Shown: positions 19,719-28,645, counted from the first letter of the stretch. The stretch: DNA of 64,000 bases from Phytoactinopolyspora limicola (GCF_011320225.1 NZ_JAAOEN010000019.1:38957-102956); one strand, 5' to 3'. The notes: a model not told the origin generated them from the letters alone. Numbers and translations are program-made.

Positions 19719-19796
19719 ATCTGCACGATCGTGCAGATAGATGGTGAACTCGCATGGCGGCAGCAAGAAAAGGCAAGGATCTGCACGATCGTGCGG
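19719..19796. promoter_or_regulatory. Two copies of a hipB-type palindromic operator, 60 bp apart
   Basis: A perfect 20-bp palindrome ATCTGCACGATCGTGCAGAT lies at 19719-19738, 15 bp upstream of the hipB start. The same ATCTGCACGATCGTGC recurs at 19779-19794 inside the first hipB codons. Both are followed by TGGTGAACTCGC, so the sites belong to a tandem repeat of about 60 bp. Confidence 0.65.
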
Positions 19797-20023
19797 CCAC
19801 TGGTGAACTCGCCGCGCATGTCCGTCGTCGCCGGAAACATTTGGGCTTGCGGCAGGGTGAACTGGCCGACCTGGCCGGCTGCTCCGAGCGGTTCATCCAC
19901 ATGTTGGAGGCCGGTAAGCCGACGGTGCGACTGGACAAGGTGCTCGACGTCCTGCGGGTCCTTGGCTTGCACCTCGAGGTGCAACGCGGTGTCGCCGAGG
20001 GAATCACAGTGGACGAGGCGTGA
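19754..20023 (+). CDS. hipB: HipB-like XRE-family antitoxin/repressor
   Basis: 89 aa. The Cro/C1 helix-turn-helix spans about 20-68 ('HVRRRRKHLGLRQGELADLAGCSERFIHMLEAGKPTVRLDKVLDVLRVLG'). HipB proteins bind palindromes in their own promoter and neutralise the HipA kinase. The gene overlaps hipA by 4 bp (GTGA), typical of a toxin-antitoxin operon. Two copies of a candidate operator lie at 19719-19794, the second inside this coding sequence. Confidence 0.85.
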   Translation: MAAARKGKDLHDRAATGELAAHVRRRRKHLGLRQGELADLAGCSERFIHMLEAGKPTVRLDKVLDVLRVLGLHLEVQRGVAEGITVDEA

Positions 20024-21271
20024 GTCCGAACCCCGGATACTCCCTGGATGAGCTGGTCGATGTCGGACGAGCCGATGTCTACAAGCAAGGCGCGCTGGCC
20101 GGCCACATTGAACGCGACGGCGACGACGTCGTGTTCCGGTATGACGACGGTTGGATCGATCACGAGGCCGCGCCGATCGCCACGACGCTGCCGCTGACCG
20201 GCACGCCCCATCGGACAGCAGGAGGTGCGGTCCCGGCGTTCTTTGCCGGTTTGCTTCCCGAGGGGCGACGGCTAACGGCGCTATGGCGGGCCACCAAGAC
20301 GTCGCCGGACGACGCTGACGCTTCTTCTAGGCGTCGGAAGCGACGTCGTCGGCGATGTCCAGGTGGTCCCCGAGGGGATCACGCCAGACGAGGTCACTCC
20401 CGTTTTGGAGGTCGATCATGCTCGTGGCTGGGATGAGATCCGCTTCGCCGACATCATCCGCACGCTCGACACTCGGGTGGATCGCGTCGGGCTGGCCGGC
20501 GTTCAGGACAAAGTCAGCGCGGCCATCGTCAATCTGCCAGTTGCCCGCGCCGGACACCACTTCATCCTCAAGCTCGAACCACCGGAGTATCGGCACCTGG
20601 TCGACAACGAGGCGTTCTTCATCGATGTCGCGCGTAGGTCGGGGTTGGAAGTGGTCGACGCGGCGGTGGTGACCGACGCGGAAGGTGCTCGCGGCTTGCT
20701 GGTCCGCCGGTTCGACCGGTACGCCGTCGGCGGCGTCGAGAAGGCGTACGCCGTCGAAGACGGGTGCCAGGTGCTCGGCCGTCATCCAGCGGCGAAATAC
20801 CGGATCTCTACCGAGGATGCTTTCATTGGGCTCGGCCGGGCATGCGGCGCGCCCGTCGTCGCCGCGCGGACGTTCCTGACCCAGCTGGCCTTCGCCTATC
20901 TGACGGCCAATGGGGACGCCCACGCGAAGAACTTTTCGATCGTCCAAGATGACCACGGCGAATGGCGTCCGGCCCCCATGTACGACGTGACCAGCTCGCA
21001 ACCGTACGGCGATACCACCTTGGCGATGCCGATCGGTGGCCGCCGCGATGCCGGACTGCCGGCGTCGTCCTTCGTCGATCTAGGTCGAGCAGTCGGCGTG
21101 CCTGAACGGGCGAGCCGCAGGCTCTTCGCGGAGATAGCCGATAGGGTCGATGGCTGGCTGCCCGATCTAGATCAACTGCCGTTCGACGCTGGCGTCATCA
21201 AGAAACTTCGGCGGGTCGTCGAACGACGACGCGCCACCCTCGCACATGCGGCAACGTCCACCGGGGCGTGA
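20020..21271 (+). pseudogene. hipA: HipA-like Ser/Thr kinase toxin with a frameshift
   Basis: Two frames together make a full HipA of about 416 aa. The first (GTG 20020) covers the N-terminal subdomain through 'FFAGLLPEGRRLTALWRATKTSPDD'; at 20314 a single extra base (or 2-base loss) shifts the frame, and the second continues with LTLLLGVGSDVVGDVQVVPE. The kinase core is intact: AGVQDKVSA, catalytic ANGDAHAKNFSI and the metal-binding YDVTSSQPYG. HipA phosphorylates glutamyl-tRNA synthetase in E. coli. Either the toxin has been inactivated or the shift is a sequencing error; the rest of the sequence shows no decay. Confidence 0.8.
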
Positions 21272-21274
21272 TGA

Positions 21275-22270
21275 TCACCGGGTGTGCTCGGCTCCCGCGC
21301 GGCTCTGCGTGGGGTTTGCGGCCGTCCATTTGGGGCGTTCGGCCAGTCGACGCAGCGCCCGGTAGAGCATGCTCCGGACGACGCGCGGGTGCACGCGCCG
21401 CACTATGGCCATGTAGAGCCGGCCACGCCGACTGTGGATCTTGGTCACCGTCGTGATCGTCACGGTCTCCGACTCGACCAGCACCGATGCGCGGAAGTCG
21501 AGGTGCGGCGCGTCGGCGCCGAGCATGACCTCGTCGTCGCTACGCTCCACCGGATCGAACGCGCTCTTGTCCGCGACCTCGATGCCGACCAGGCGCACGG
21601 CGCCGTTGCGCAGGCGGAGGAGCGCGGCCACCCAGCCCGGCGGCTCATGAAAGATCGCGTCGGCCCAGACCTGCGGATCAGTGGACGCGCCGGGCATCAA
21701 CGGCACCTGCCAGGCGTCCGCGAAGTCCACCCGGTCGAAGGCATTGAGAGCGAGGACGGCCGTGTCCGGGATCTCGACGGCCCGCGGCTTGGAGAACTCG
21801 GTCTGCCGGCGCCACAACCGCACCCACGGTGACCAGGGGGCTGCGCTTTCGAGCCGGCCGGTTGCGGCCAGTTCCGCGTTGTCGAACAGGTCCTCGACCA
21901 AGGCGTCGTGCAGCCACCGGACGATCAGCGGTGTCAGTACACGCATCAGCCCGCGCGGCCGACCTTCGAGTACATGCCGGATGACGCATCGGTCTGCGTC
22001 GAGTGGCTCGACGCTGAGTTCGTGGTATCCATCGATGCCGGTCACGGGGCGAAAGGTGAACTCCGCCCGGCGGCCGGGCTCGTAGGCGCTCACCCAGTAT
22101 CGGACGTCGCCGTGTCCGCCGTCGGCGCCCACCTGGAGCGGGCGGTCGAACCGCATGGGCAACCACGCCGGCGAGGGAAACAGCGGATCGTCGTCGCTAC
22201 CCAGCTGATCGAGTAAAGCGCCGACCTCCTCGGCCGGCGCGTTGATAGTGCGGTCGTGCACGTTTCGCAT
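21275..22270 (-). CDS. SRPBCC-DUF2867 two-domain protein
   Basis: 331 aa from ATG 22270 (MRNVHDRTINAPAEEVGALL). The N-terminal half is an SRPBCC/START-like domain ('INAPAEEVGALLDQLGSDDD..FPSPAWLPMRFDRPL', then 'RRAEFTFRPVTGIDGYHELSVEPL'). The C-terminal half (about 180-310) is a DUF2867 domain: 'DFADAWQVPLMPGASTDPQVWADAIFHEPPGWVAALLRLRN' through 'RGRLYMAIVRRVHPRVVRSML'. No enzymatic residue set is known. Divergent from a TetR gene with a palindrome between, so it is probably the TetR target. Stop lies 3 bp from the convergent hipA stop. Confidence 0.8.
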   Translation of the reverse strand: MRNVHDRTINAPAEEVGALLDQLGSDDDPLFPSPAWLPMRFDRPLQVGADGGHGDVRYWVSAYEPGRRAEFTFRPVTGIDGYHELSVEPLDADRCVIRHVLEGRPRGLMRVLTPLIVRWLHDALVEDLFDNAELAATGRLESAAPWSPWVRLWRRQTEFSKPRAVEIPDTAVLALNAFDRVDFADAWQVPLMPGASTDPQVWADAIFHEPPGWVAALLRLRNGAVRLVGIEVADKSAFDPVERSDDEVMLGADAPHLDFRASVLVESETVTITTVTKIHSRRGRLYMAIVRRVHPRVVRSMLYRALRRLAERPKWTAANPTQSRAGAEHTR

Positions 22271-22280
22271 GGACCTCTCC

Positions 22281-22323
22281 TTCCATACGGTTGCGTATTG
22301 TTTCCATACGGTACCGTACGGAA
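22281..22323. promoter_or_regulatory. TetR operator region with shared CCATACGGTAC core
   Basis: A 22-bp imperfect palindrome at 22302-22323 (TTCCATACGGTACC followed by GTACGGAA; one mismatched pair) plus an extra half-site TTCCATACGGTTGCG at 22281, 21 bp upstream, i.e. two helical turns. The CCATACGGTAC core also occurs in the operator at 1299-1330. Confidence 0.65.
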
Positions 22324-22324
22324 G

Positions 22325-22933
22325 GTGGGATCGAAACATCAGGGCGACGGCACGAGCGCTCCGGAGCCGCAGCGGCGCCTCTCCGCGACAGACTGGGCGC
22401 AAGCCGCACTGGCCGCCATAGGTGAAGGCGGTCTGGCCGGAGTGGCGGTCGAGCCGTTGGCCGTCCAGCTCGGAACGACGAAGGGCAGCTTCTACTGGCA
22501 TTTCCAGAATCGGAAGGCGCTGATCGAGGCGGCGATGCAGCTGTGGGAACACGAACACACCGAAAGGATCATCGCCCTGACCGACGCGGACCCCGATCCT
22601 GCGGTGCGGCTTCAGAATCTCTTCACGTTCGTCGTCGGCTACAGCCGGAATGATCGGATCGAGGTCGCGTTGCTGGCCACGGCCGACGACCCGCTCGTCG
22701 CGCCGGTGATGCGGCGCGTCACCGAGCGTCGCGTCGGCTACGTCGCGTCGTTGTTCGAAGAGCTGGGCCTGCCGGCCGACGAAGCCAGGCACCGGGCGCT
22801 GCACGCGGTCAGCGTCTACCTGGGCCATGTCCAGCTGGCGCATGCCGCACCGGACACGCTGGCCATGCAGCCGGAGCAATGGCAACGCCACATGGACGGC
22901 ATGATGGACGCCCTGCTTCCCAAGCCCACCTAG
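22325..22933 (+). CDS. TetR/AcrR family regulator
   Basis: 202 aa from GTG 22325, directly after the operator palindrome, so probably leaderless. HTH: 'DWAQAALAAIGEGGLAGVAVEPLAVQLGTTKGSFYWHFQNRKALIEAAM' (about 20-70). The C-terminal helical domain resembles the TetR_C_33-like ligand domain ('DRIEVALLATADDPLVAPVMRRVTERRVGYV'). It likely represses itself and the divergent SRPBCC-DUF2867 gene. Ligand unknown. Confidence 0.85.
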   Translation: MGSKHQGDGTSAPEPQRRLSATDWAQAALAAIGEGGLAGVAVEPLAVQLGTTKGSFYWHFQNRKALIEAAMQLWEHEHTERIIALTDADPDPAVRLQNLFTFVVGYSRNDRIEVALLATADDPLVAPVMRRVTERRVGYVASLFEELGLPADEARHRALHAVSVYLGHVQLAHAAPDTLAMQPEQWQRHMDGMMDALLPKPT

Positions 22934-22985
22934 ATGGCGGCCGTCCACCTGCGCTGACCGGCTGTGGCCTGCTAGTTTCAGACCT

Positions 22986-23867
22986 ATGATCACAGGGCTG
23001 CCGCGCCGGGTCCTCTTCGGTCTCGCAACGAACTCCCAGTTCGAATCGCTCGTCCGGTCCAACCGGTTCACCGAGGACCTTGCCTACCGTGCCGCCAAGC
23101 GCTACGTCGCCGGGATCACTCTGGACGAGGCCCTCGAAACCGTCCGGCACCTCATCGAGGTCGGCTTCGGAGTGACCCTTGATCTGTTCGGTGAAGGTGT
23201 CGAGGACGAGCTCGGCGCGGCCGCCGTCGTCGACGGATACCGCGAGGCCGTGTCCGCCGTGGCCGACATCAATGGGGACGTGTACCTGGAGATAGTCCCG
23301 TCCCATCTCGGACTGGACATCAGTCTGGACATGTGCCGCCGCCACGTCGAGCAGCTCGTCGAACTTCTGCCTCCGGGTGCCCGGCTGGAGATCAGCGCCG
23401 AGGAGAGCTGGCGCACCCCGCACATCATGGACCTGACGGTTGCGCTGGTCGAGGCAGGAGCACCGGCCCTGGCCACCGTGCAGGCGAACCTGCGACGCAG
23501 CGCCAACGATGTCGACCGTCTTATCGCGGCGCAGGTCCCGATTCGGCTGGTCAAGGGCGCCTATCTGGAGGCGCCCGACGTCGCGTATCCGTGGGGTGAG
23601 CAGACCGATATCGCCTACGTCCGGCTGGCCCATCAGATTCACGCGGGTGGCGTCGGCCTCGCGTTGGCCACGCACGATCCGGTGATCCGGGAGGCGCTGC
23701 TCGGGGTCTTGGACAACGCGACGGTAGAGATGCTGCACGGCGTCCGGCGCGACGACGCGGTGCAACTCCTCGAGCGGGGCCATTCGGTGCGGATCTATGC
23801 CTGTTATGGCCAGAGCTGGTTCCGTTATTGGATGCGCCGGGTGGCAGAGGCCCAAGGCAGCCCGTGA
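22986..23867 (+). CDS. Proline dehydrogenase
   Basis: 293 aa single-domain FAD-dependent ProDH, the monofunctional type of Gram-positives. It oxidises proline to pyrroline-5-carboxylate. Barrel strands and ligands visible are 'VTLDLFGEGV', RLEISAEESWRTPHIMDLT, PIRLVKGAYLE, 'LALATHDP' and the C-terminal YACYGQSWFRYWMRRVAE, which matches the substrate-binding RRxxE end (YGxxWFxYxxRRxAE). No pyrroline-5-carboxylate dehydrogenase gene is adjacent. The stop overlaps the start of the histidine kinase gene (GTGA), so the sensor pair may be co-transcribed with it. Confidence 0.88.
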   Translation: MITGLPRRVLFGLATNSQFESLVRSNRFTEDLAYRAAKRYVAGITLDEALETVRHLIEVGFGVTLDLFGEGVEDELGAAAVVDGYREAVSAVADINGDVYLEIVPSHLGLDISLDMCRRHVEQLVELLPPGARLEISAEESWRTPHIMDLTVALVEAGAPALATVQANLRRSANDVDRLIAAQVPIRLVKGAYLEAPDVAYPWGEQTDIAYVRLAHQIHAGGVGLALATHDPVIREALLGVLDNATVEMLHGVRRDDAVQLLERGHSVRIYACYGQSWFRYWMRRVAEAQGSP

Positions 23868-25048
23868 GAATTCGGGGCCGGCGCGCCGATGTGCTCATCG
23901 CGGTGGCAGCCTGGGCGGTCGACACGGCCGACCTCCTGGTGCGCACCCATGACGACGTGTCGGCGCCGCGGATTCTCGCGGCCGCCGCCGGCCTGGTGAT
24001 CGCGGCTGCAGCACTGACGGCGCGTCGTCAGCGGCCGACGGCGGTCCTTGTCGTCGTCGTGGCCGCCGAGGCCGGGCTGGGGCTGGCGGCCGGACCGCAG
24101 ACCGGTCTGGTCAGCACGGTGACCCTGGTCGCGCTGTACAGCGCCGGGCGATACCTGCCACTCACGACGGGCTGGGCGGCGGGCGCTGGTGCGATCCTGG
24201 TCCTGGCCGCGGCCACCATGGTGCGGACCGAGTCCTGGAGTATCGGCCTGGAGTTCGCCGTGAACTTCCTGGTGATCGTGGTCGGTCAGTTCATCCGGGC
24301 CCGCGCGGAATTGGTCGAGCAGCGGCGCGCTCAGGCGGCGCAGGCTGCGGTGCATGCCGAACGACGACGGATCGCGCGCGAGCTGCACGACGTCGTGGCG
24401 CACCACATCAGCGTGATGAACGTGCTGGTCGGTGCGGCTCGCACGACAATGATCGACGATCCAGGCAAGGCGACCGAGGCCCTGAGCGCCGGGGAGCGAA
24501 CCGGCCGGGAAGCCATGACGGAGATGCGCCAGCTGCTCGCGGTCCTGCGTGCCGACGACGCCGACGACGCCGACGACGGTCCTGACGGCACGGAGCCCAC
24601 CCCGGGGTCGGGGACGGCCGGGCTGCCATCCTTGGTGGCGCTCACCACCGAGACCGGCGTTGCGGCGACCCTGGAGGTCACGGGTGAGCCGCGTCCGTTG
24701 CCCGCGGCGGTGGATCTTGCCGTCTACCGCGTTGCGCAGGAGGCATTGACCAATACCCGCAAGCACGCTGGGCGGGTGCGGGCGAGAGTCCGGTTGAACT
24801 ACGAACCGGATGCGATCGAGATCGAGGTCGCCGACGACGGCCCGAACCCGCAGGCTGGAACGGACGGCGGCGGTTATGGCCTCACCGGCATGGCCGAGCG
24901 GGTCGCCCTGTGTGGGGGCCGACTGATGGCCGGTCCACGTCCCGAAGGGGGATTCATCGTGGCTGCCCGGATACCGCTGCCGGCAGCACCGCCGGATCCG
25001 GACCACGCCGGCCGGGTGGATCCACTCACGGAGGGCCGCACCGGATGA
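23864..25048 (+). CDS. NarL-type sensor histidine kinase (HisKA_3)
   Basis: 394 aa from GTG 23864. The N-terminal about 150 residues contain four to five membrane helices with almost no extracytoplasmic domain. The DHp domain has the HisKA_3 phosphoacceptor His175 in IARELHDVVAHHISVMN. The ATPase domain shows the N box 'AQEALTNTRKHAG', the D box EVADDGPNPQ and the G box GGYGLTGMAERV. It phosphorylates the response regulator encoded next, with which it overlaps by 4 bp (ATGA). The signal is unknown; small loops suggest sensing within the membrane. Confidence 0.92.
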   Translation: MRIRGRRADVLIAVAAWAVDTADLLVRTHDDVSAPRILAAAAGLVIAAAALTARRQRPTAVLVVVVAAEAGLGLAAGPQTGLVSTVTLVALYSAGRYLPLTTGWAAGAGAILVLAAATMVRTESWSIGLEFAVNFLVIVVGQFIRARAELVEQRRAQAAQAAVHAERRRIARELHDVVAHHISVMNVLVGAARTTMIDDPGKATEALSAGERTGREAMTEMRQLLAVLRADDADDADDGPDGTEPTPGSGTAGLPSLVALTTETGVAATLEVTGEPRPLPAAVDLAVYRVAQEALTNTRKHAGRVRARVRLNYEPDAIEIEVADDGPNPQAGTDGGGYGLTGMAERVALCGGRLMAGPRPEGGFIVAARIPLPAAPPDPDHAGRVDPLTEGRTG

Positions 25049-25722
25049 CGGCTGTGCCGGACCGGATCCGGGTGCTCATCGTCGATGACCACTCGCTCGT
25101 GCGCGTCGGCTTCCGGATGATCCTCGACGCACAGCCCGACATGGTCGTGGCCGGGGAGGCGAGTGACGGGCTGGCCGCCGTCGCCGAGGCTGAAGCGCTG
25201 GTGCCCGACGTCGTCCTGATGGACATCCACATGCCTCGGCTGGACGGCGTCCAGGCCACCAAGCGGATCATCGAGGCCCTGCCGGCTGTACGCGTGCTGG
25301 CGTTGAGCACTTTCGACCTCGACGAGTACGTGGCAGAGGCGCTGCGGGCGGGCGCCTCGGGGTTTCTCCCGATGGACGTGTCACCGGAGGAGCTCACCGA
25401 GGCGGTCCGGGTGGTCCACAGGGGCGACGCGGCCGTGGCTCCACGGCTGCTGACCCGGCTGATCGGCACGTTCATCCGGGCCGCCCGGCCACGCCCGGCG
25501 ACGGTGCCGCCCATGGTAGCCGGACTGACCGCGCGCGAGCGGGACATCCTGGTGCTCATCGCGCGTGGCAAGTCCAACACCGAGATCTCCGAGTCCTTCG
25601 GCATCTCTGAATCAACCGTCAAGAACCATGTGACCAGCGTGTTCGGCAAGCTCGCCGTCCGCGACCGGGCCCAGGCGGTGATCGTGGCGTACGAGGCAGG
25701 GTTGGTGACGCCCGGCGGATGA
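25045..25722 (+). CDS. NarL/LuxR-family response regulator lacking the conserved switch lysine
   Basis: 225 aa. Receiver domain 1-125 has the acidic pocket Asp14/Asp15 (LIVDDHSLVR), phosphoacceptor Asp60 (VVLMDIHMPRLDG) and Ser88/Thr89 (LALSTF). Where the near-invariant lysine should be (family: GFLLKD) it reads GFLPMDVSPEE, so the position is Met110 with a preceding Pro. The C-terminal LuxR HTH is intact (GLTARERDILVLIARGKSNTEISESFGISESTVKNHVTSVFGKL). Pairs with the upstream kinase. Confidence 0.92.
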   Translation: MTAVPDRIRVLIVDDHSLVRVGFRMILDAQPDMVVAGEASDGLAAVAEAEALVPDVVLMDIHMPRLDGVQATKRIIEALPAVRVLALSTFDLDEYVAEALRAGASGFLPMDVSPEELTEAVRVVHRGDAAVAPRLLTRLIGTFIRAARPRPATVPPMVAGLTARERDILVLIARGKSNTEISESFGISESTVKNHVTSVFGKLAVRDRAQAVIVAYEAGLVTPGG

Positions 25723-25742
25723 GCGGGCCTCATCGCTGGTGC

Positions 25743-26575
25743 TCAGACGCCGTCTGAAGCCGGCAGCCGGGTGGCCGCCTGAACTCTGTGGAGGTGGATG
25801 AGACGGACCTGGTCGAGGACATGTTCATTGGTGCCTTCTGCAGCCGGGTCGACGGAGAATTCCTGCCACCGTTGCTGTTCATCGTCTTTGCCCACGGAGA
25901 GGAACGAGCCCTGGTTGAACGTGAATCCGATATTGACGAAACGATCACCGATGAGCTCGCGGAGAAACTCACCCTGGATCTTGGGGTATTCGATCGGGGT
26001 GGGGGTGGCGGTCTGAGCGATGACGCGAGCCTGCTGGGTCACCCACTCGTGTGCCCGTTCGTCCGGGCCGGCCAGGCCTTCGATGATCCCCAGGGCACGT
26101 CGGGCGTCGTCGGCGTTCCGCCGTTCGCTCTTTCAGCGGGCGTTGGATGTATTCGAAGCCGTTCTCAATCGGGTTGATCGGTTCGTACAGTTCGGTGAGT
26201 TCGTCGAGCCGGTCCGGGTGGTGCTGGGCGACGTACGAGGAAACCGGATCGAAGACTGCGCCGCCGAGATTCAGGAAGTCGACGTCGTTGCCCATGAACT
26301 GGACGGGATCGTCCGGGTCGCGTTTGTTGTGCGCCCGCATCCAGGTGACGAGGTCGACGTATTCCTGGACGTACCACGGTGTCGGTTCCAGCTCCTCGGC
26401 CAGGATCTGCTGGGGTTCACCGGTGCCGTGCAGGACGTGGTCGTTGAGGCGGAGCCCGGCACTCCAGCCGGCTTCGAGAGAGAACGTACGGAAGCCCTTC
26501 TCTTCCACGAGGTAGCGGAAGACGCGTGCTTCATGGTGAAGAACTCGCGGGAGCCGTGGGGGGCGACGGCAACAT
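25743..26575 (-). pseudogene. Erythromycin esterase-family paralog, decayed
   Basis: A second esterase copy downstream of the intact one. It begins abruptly at APHGSREFFTMKH (about 26,560; signal peptide and first about 80 residues gone), loses one base in 'AAGCACGCGTC' near 26,525, then reads 'GFRTFSLEAGWSAGLRLNDHVLHGTG'. A second frameshift lies near 26,125. After 'ARVIAQTATP' about 50 residues including the conserved AHNGH region are missing, and about 60 more are missing after 'NEHVLDQVR'. Non-functional. The start overlaps the 3' end of the intact gene in another frame, suggesting a deletion between the two copies. Confidence 0.8.
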
Positions 26576-27970
26576 TCGAGACGCCCGCACCGAATCCAGA
26601 TGGATCACGATGTCGAAGAAGTCGGCCAGGGCGATTTCGTCCGCCGGGTTCGGCATGGGGTAGAGGCCGCCGATGTAGTAAGTCGGCCTGGGCTCGCTCA
26701 GCCATCCGTGGGCCGTGGCTGGAACGGTGCGAGTATCCAGCAGGTAGTTCTTGTACCGCACCTGGCTGAGTGCGTGTTCGTTGGAGCCCTCTTCGGCGGG
26801 TCCGACCGAGAACTCCTGCCAGACGTCTTCCCCTTCTTCGGCCTCGGCGTTTTCGGCGTTGAATGCGCCCTGGGCGAAGGTGAAACCAATGGTGGTGTAA
26901 GCGTCGCCCAGGAGATCGCGCAGAATGCCACCCTGCACGACCGGCAGCAGTTCGGCACGAGCGCTCTCGTAGGCGACGTGGCCGTTGTGTGCCGAGAGCA
27001 AGATGCGGTCTCCGGTGTGCTCCCTCCACCAGACCACGTTCTCCGCCATGGCGTTCTCGCGGTGCAGCACCGCCTTGATGGCCTCGGCCTCGTCGTCGAG
27101 GTCGAACGCATATATGGTCGCCACCTGCGTGATCTCCGTCGCGTGCTGGATGGCGACTGCGCGCTCGGCCGAATCCGGGCCGTCCTGCTCTCGCAGCAGA
27201 TTCAGTGCTCGTTCGGCGCGCTCCGCGTTGGCCTCCCGTTCGGCCAGCGGCAGCCCCGGGTACGCGTCCAGCCAGGTGGCCATGGTGGTCGCGGGGCGCA
27301 GGCCGTGGTACAGGTCGGTGATCGTGCTGAGCTGTTCGGGATGCTGTTCGCGGACGAACTCTGTCACCCGGTCGAACAGCTCGGGACCGGCGTAGTCGAT
27401 GTCGTTGCCCGAATACTGGACGGGGTCGTCGGGATGCCGCTTGTTGTACGCGCGCATCCATTCGAACAGGTCCAGGTACTCCTTGGTGTTCCACAGCTGA
27501 GTTCCGCCTTGGAACTCCTCACGCATGATCTGGCGAATATTTCCGGTGCCGTGGAGTACGTAGTCGTTGATCCGCAGGCCTGCGGACGGGTGCACTTCTT
27601 GCGAGAACGCCCGGAATCCTTCCTCCTCCACCAGATAACGGAAGACCCGGTGCTTCATGGTGAAGAATTCACGGGTTCCATGGGTGGCCTCGCCCAGTCC
27701 GACGACGTCGGCGTCGCCGATCATGTCGCCGAGTGGACGCAGATCGCGGAGGCTGCCGGGCGCTTCGGTGGAGCGCAAAGGATGGGCATGGTCGTCGAGC
27801 TCGGCGATGACGTCGTCGCCCTGCGTCGAACCGGCCGTGGCGGGCGAGACGGTCGCGACCAGTCCGACAGCGACCAGTACGACCGTGATCAGGCCGACCG
27901 TGATCGATCGGATCGGCGACGACGACGGAGGGTACAGGGACGTCAGCCGCCTGGGGATTGCCATGTTCAT
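26531..27970 (-). CDS. Secreted erythromycin esterase-family hydrolase
   Basis: 479 aa from ATG 27970 (GAGGAG 9 bp upstream). A signal peptide (about 1-50: basic start, then a hydrophobic run VGLITVVLVAVGLVATVSPATAG) indicates export. The EreA/EreB-like fold shows VVGLGEATHGTREFFTMKH with the catalytic-type Glu-His, then 'FSQEVHPSAG' and LLSAHNGHVAY. Characterised members open macrolide lactones, but many homologs have no antibiotic activity, so the substrate is open. Its C-terminal residues (MLPSPPTAPASSSP) look abnormal because the frame runs into the decayed copy. Confidence 0.85.
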   Translation of the reverse strand: MNMAIPRRLTSLYPPSSSPIRSITVGLITVVLVAVGLVATVSPATAGSTQGDDVIAELDDHAHPLRSTEAPGSLRDLRPLGDMIGDADVVGLGEATHGTREFFTMKHRVFRYLVEEEGFRAFSQEVHPSAGLRINDYVLHGTGNIRQIMREEFQGGTQLWNTKEYLDLFEWMRAYNKRHPDDPVQYSGNDIDYAGPELFDRVTEFVREQHPEQLSTITDLYHGLRPATTMATWLDAYPGLPLAEREANAERAERALNLLREQDGPDSAERAVAIQHATEITQVATIYAFDLDDEAEAIKAVLHRENAMAENVVWWREHTGDRILLSAHNGHVAYESARAELLPVVQGGILRDLLGDAYTTIGFTFAQGAFNAENAEAEEGEDVWQEFSVGPAEEGSNEHALSQVRYKNYLLDTRTVPATAHGWLSEPRPTYYIGGLYPMPNPADEIALADFFDIVIHLDSVRASRMLPSPPTAPASSSP

Positions 27971-28089
27971 GGGGTGGTGCTCCTCGAAGATCACCGGGAC
28001 CTTGGCGGCTTCCAGCGTGACCGGTGTACCAGGTCCAGTTCCATCGGGATCCTCCCTGCCACGGCCCGGATCCGGCCCCGAGAGAACCC

Positions 28090-28537
28090 TGACGACGGTG
28101 GATGACAGCGGCTTGCAGCGCGTTCACCATCTCTGGCCGATCACGATCACGCTCGCCCCACCGAGTCGGGTCGATCATGGTAGCGCTGGCGGCAGCCTCG
28201 GCGTCGACCCGGAAGGTCTGCGGCAGCGCTCGCACGAGCTTGCGCAGGGCGGCCTTCGCCTCATCGGAGACCGCCGCGGCCGGGCCGACGAGCAGAAACA
28301 GCGCCTGCGCCTCGACCGACGACAGACCGCTGAGGTCGGTGCGGGCACCACCGACCAGCGACCAGCCGCCACCCCGGCCAGGCTGCGGGTAGACCGGAAC
28401 GCCGGCGGCGGACAACGCTCCAGGTCCCGGCGGGCGGTCGCTACGGACACCTCCAGCTCGCTGGCCAGCTCAGATGCCGTCACCTGACCCCGTGACTGCA
28501 TCAGTAACAGGGCCGCCACGAGCCGATCCCCACGCAT
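28090..28537 (-). pseudogene. YafY-type HTH/WYL regulator, frameshifted and truncated
   Basis: The start MRGDRLVAALLLMQSRGQVT and 'SELASELEVSVATARRDLE' are a DeoR-like winged helix. At about 28,418 one base is lost (GGAGCGTTG where GAGGCGTTG is expected) and the frame shifts to LSAAGVPVYPQPGRGGGWSL and the linker 'TDLSGLSSVEAQALFLL'. Homology ends near 28,090, so most of the WYL ligand domain is gone. It is divergent from the VOC gene with a palindrome between them, so it once probably controlled that gene. Confidence 0.75.
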
Positions 28538-28556
28538 GAGTTCAAGTTTGCCAAAC

Positions 28557-28581
28557 AAAGTGCTCAGTTGGTGAGCACTTT
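28557..28581. promoter_or_regulatory. Palindromic operator between WYL remnant and VOC gene
   Basis: AAAGTGCTCA (28557-28566) and TGAGCACTTT (28572-28581) are perfect inverted repeats with a 5-bp spacer, placed between the divergent genes. A likely operator of the (now broken) WYL regulator. Confidence 0.6.
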
Positions 28582-28645
28582 AAGGCGAATGATGGAGTCA
28601 TACAGAAAGAAGGCGGCATCCCCGCCCCGACGAAAAGGGAACACC

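Noticed and set aside
26531..27970. Macrolide resistance determinant
   Set aside because: A signal peptide and altered C-terminus make this an unlikely EreA/EreB equivalent; family membership alone does not show macrolide hydrolysis.
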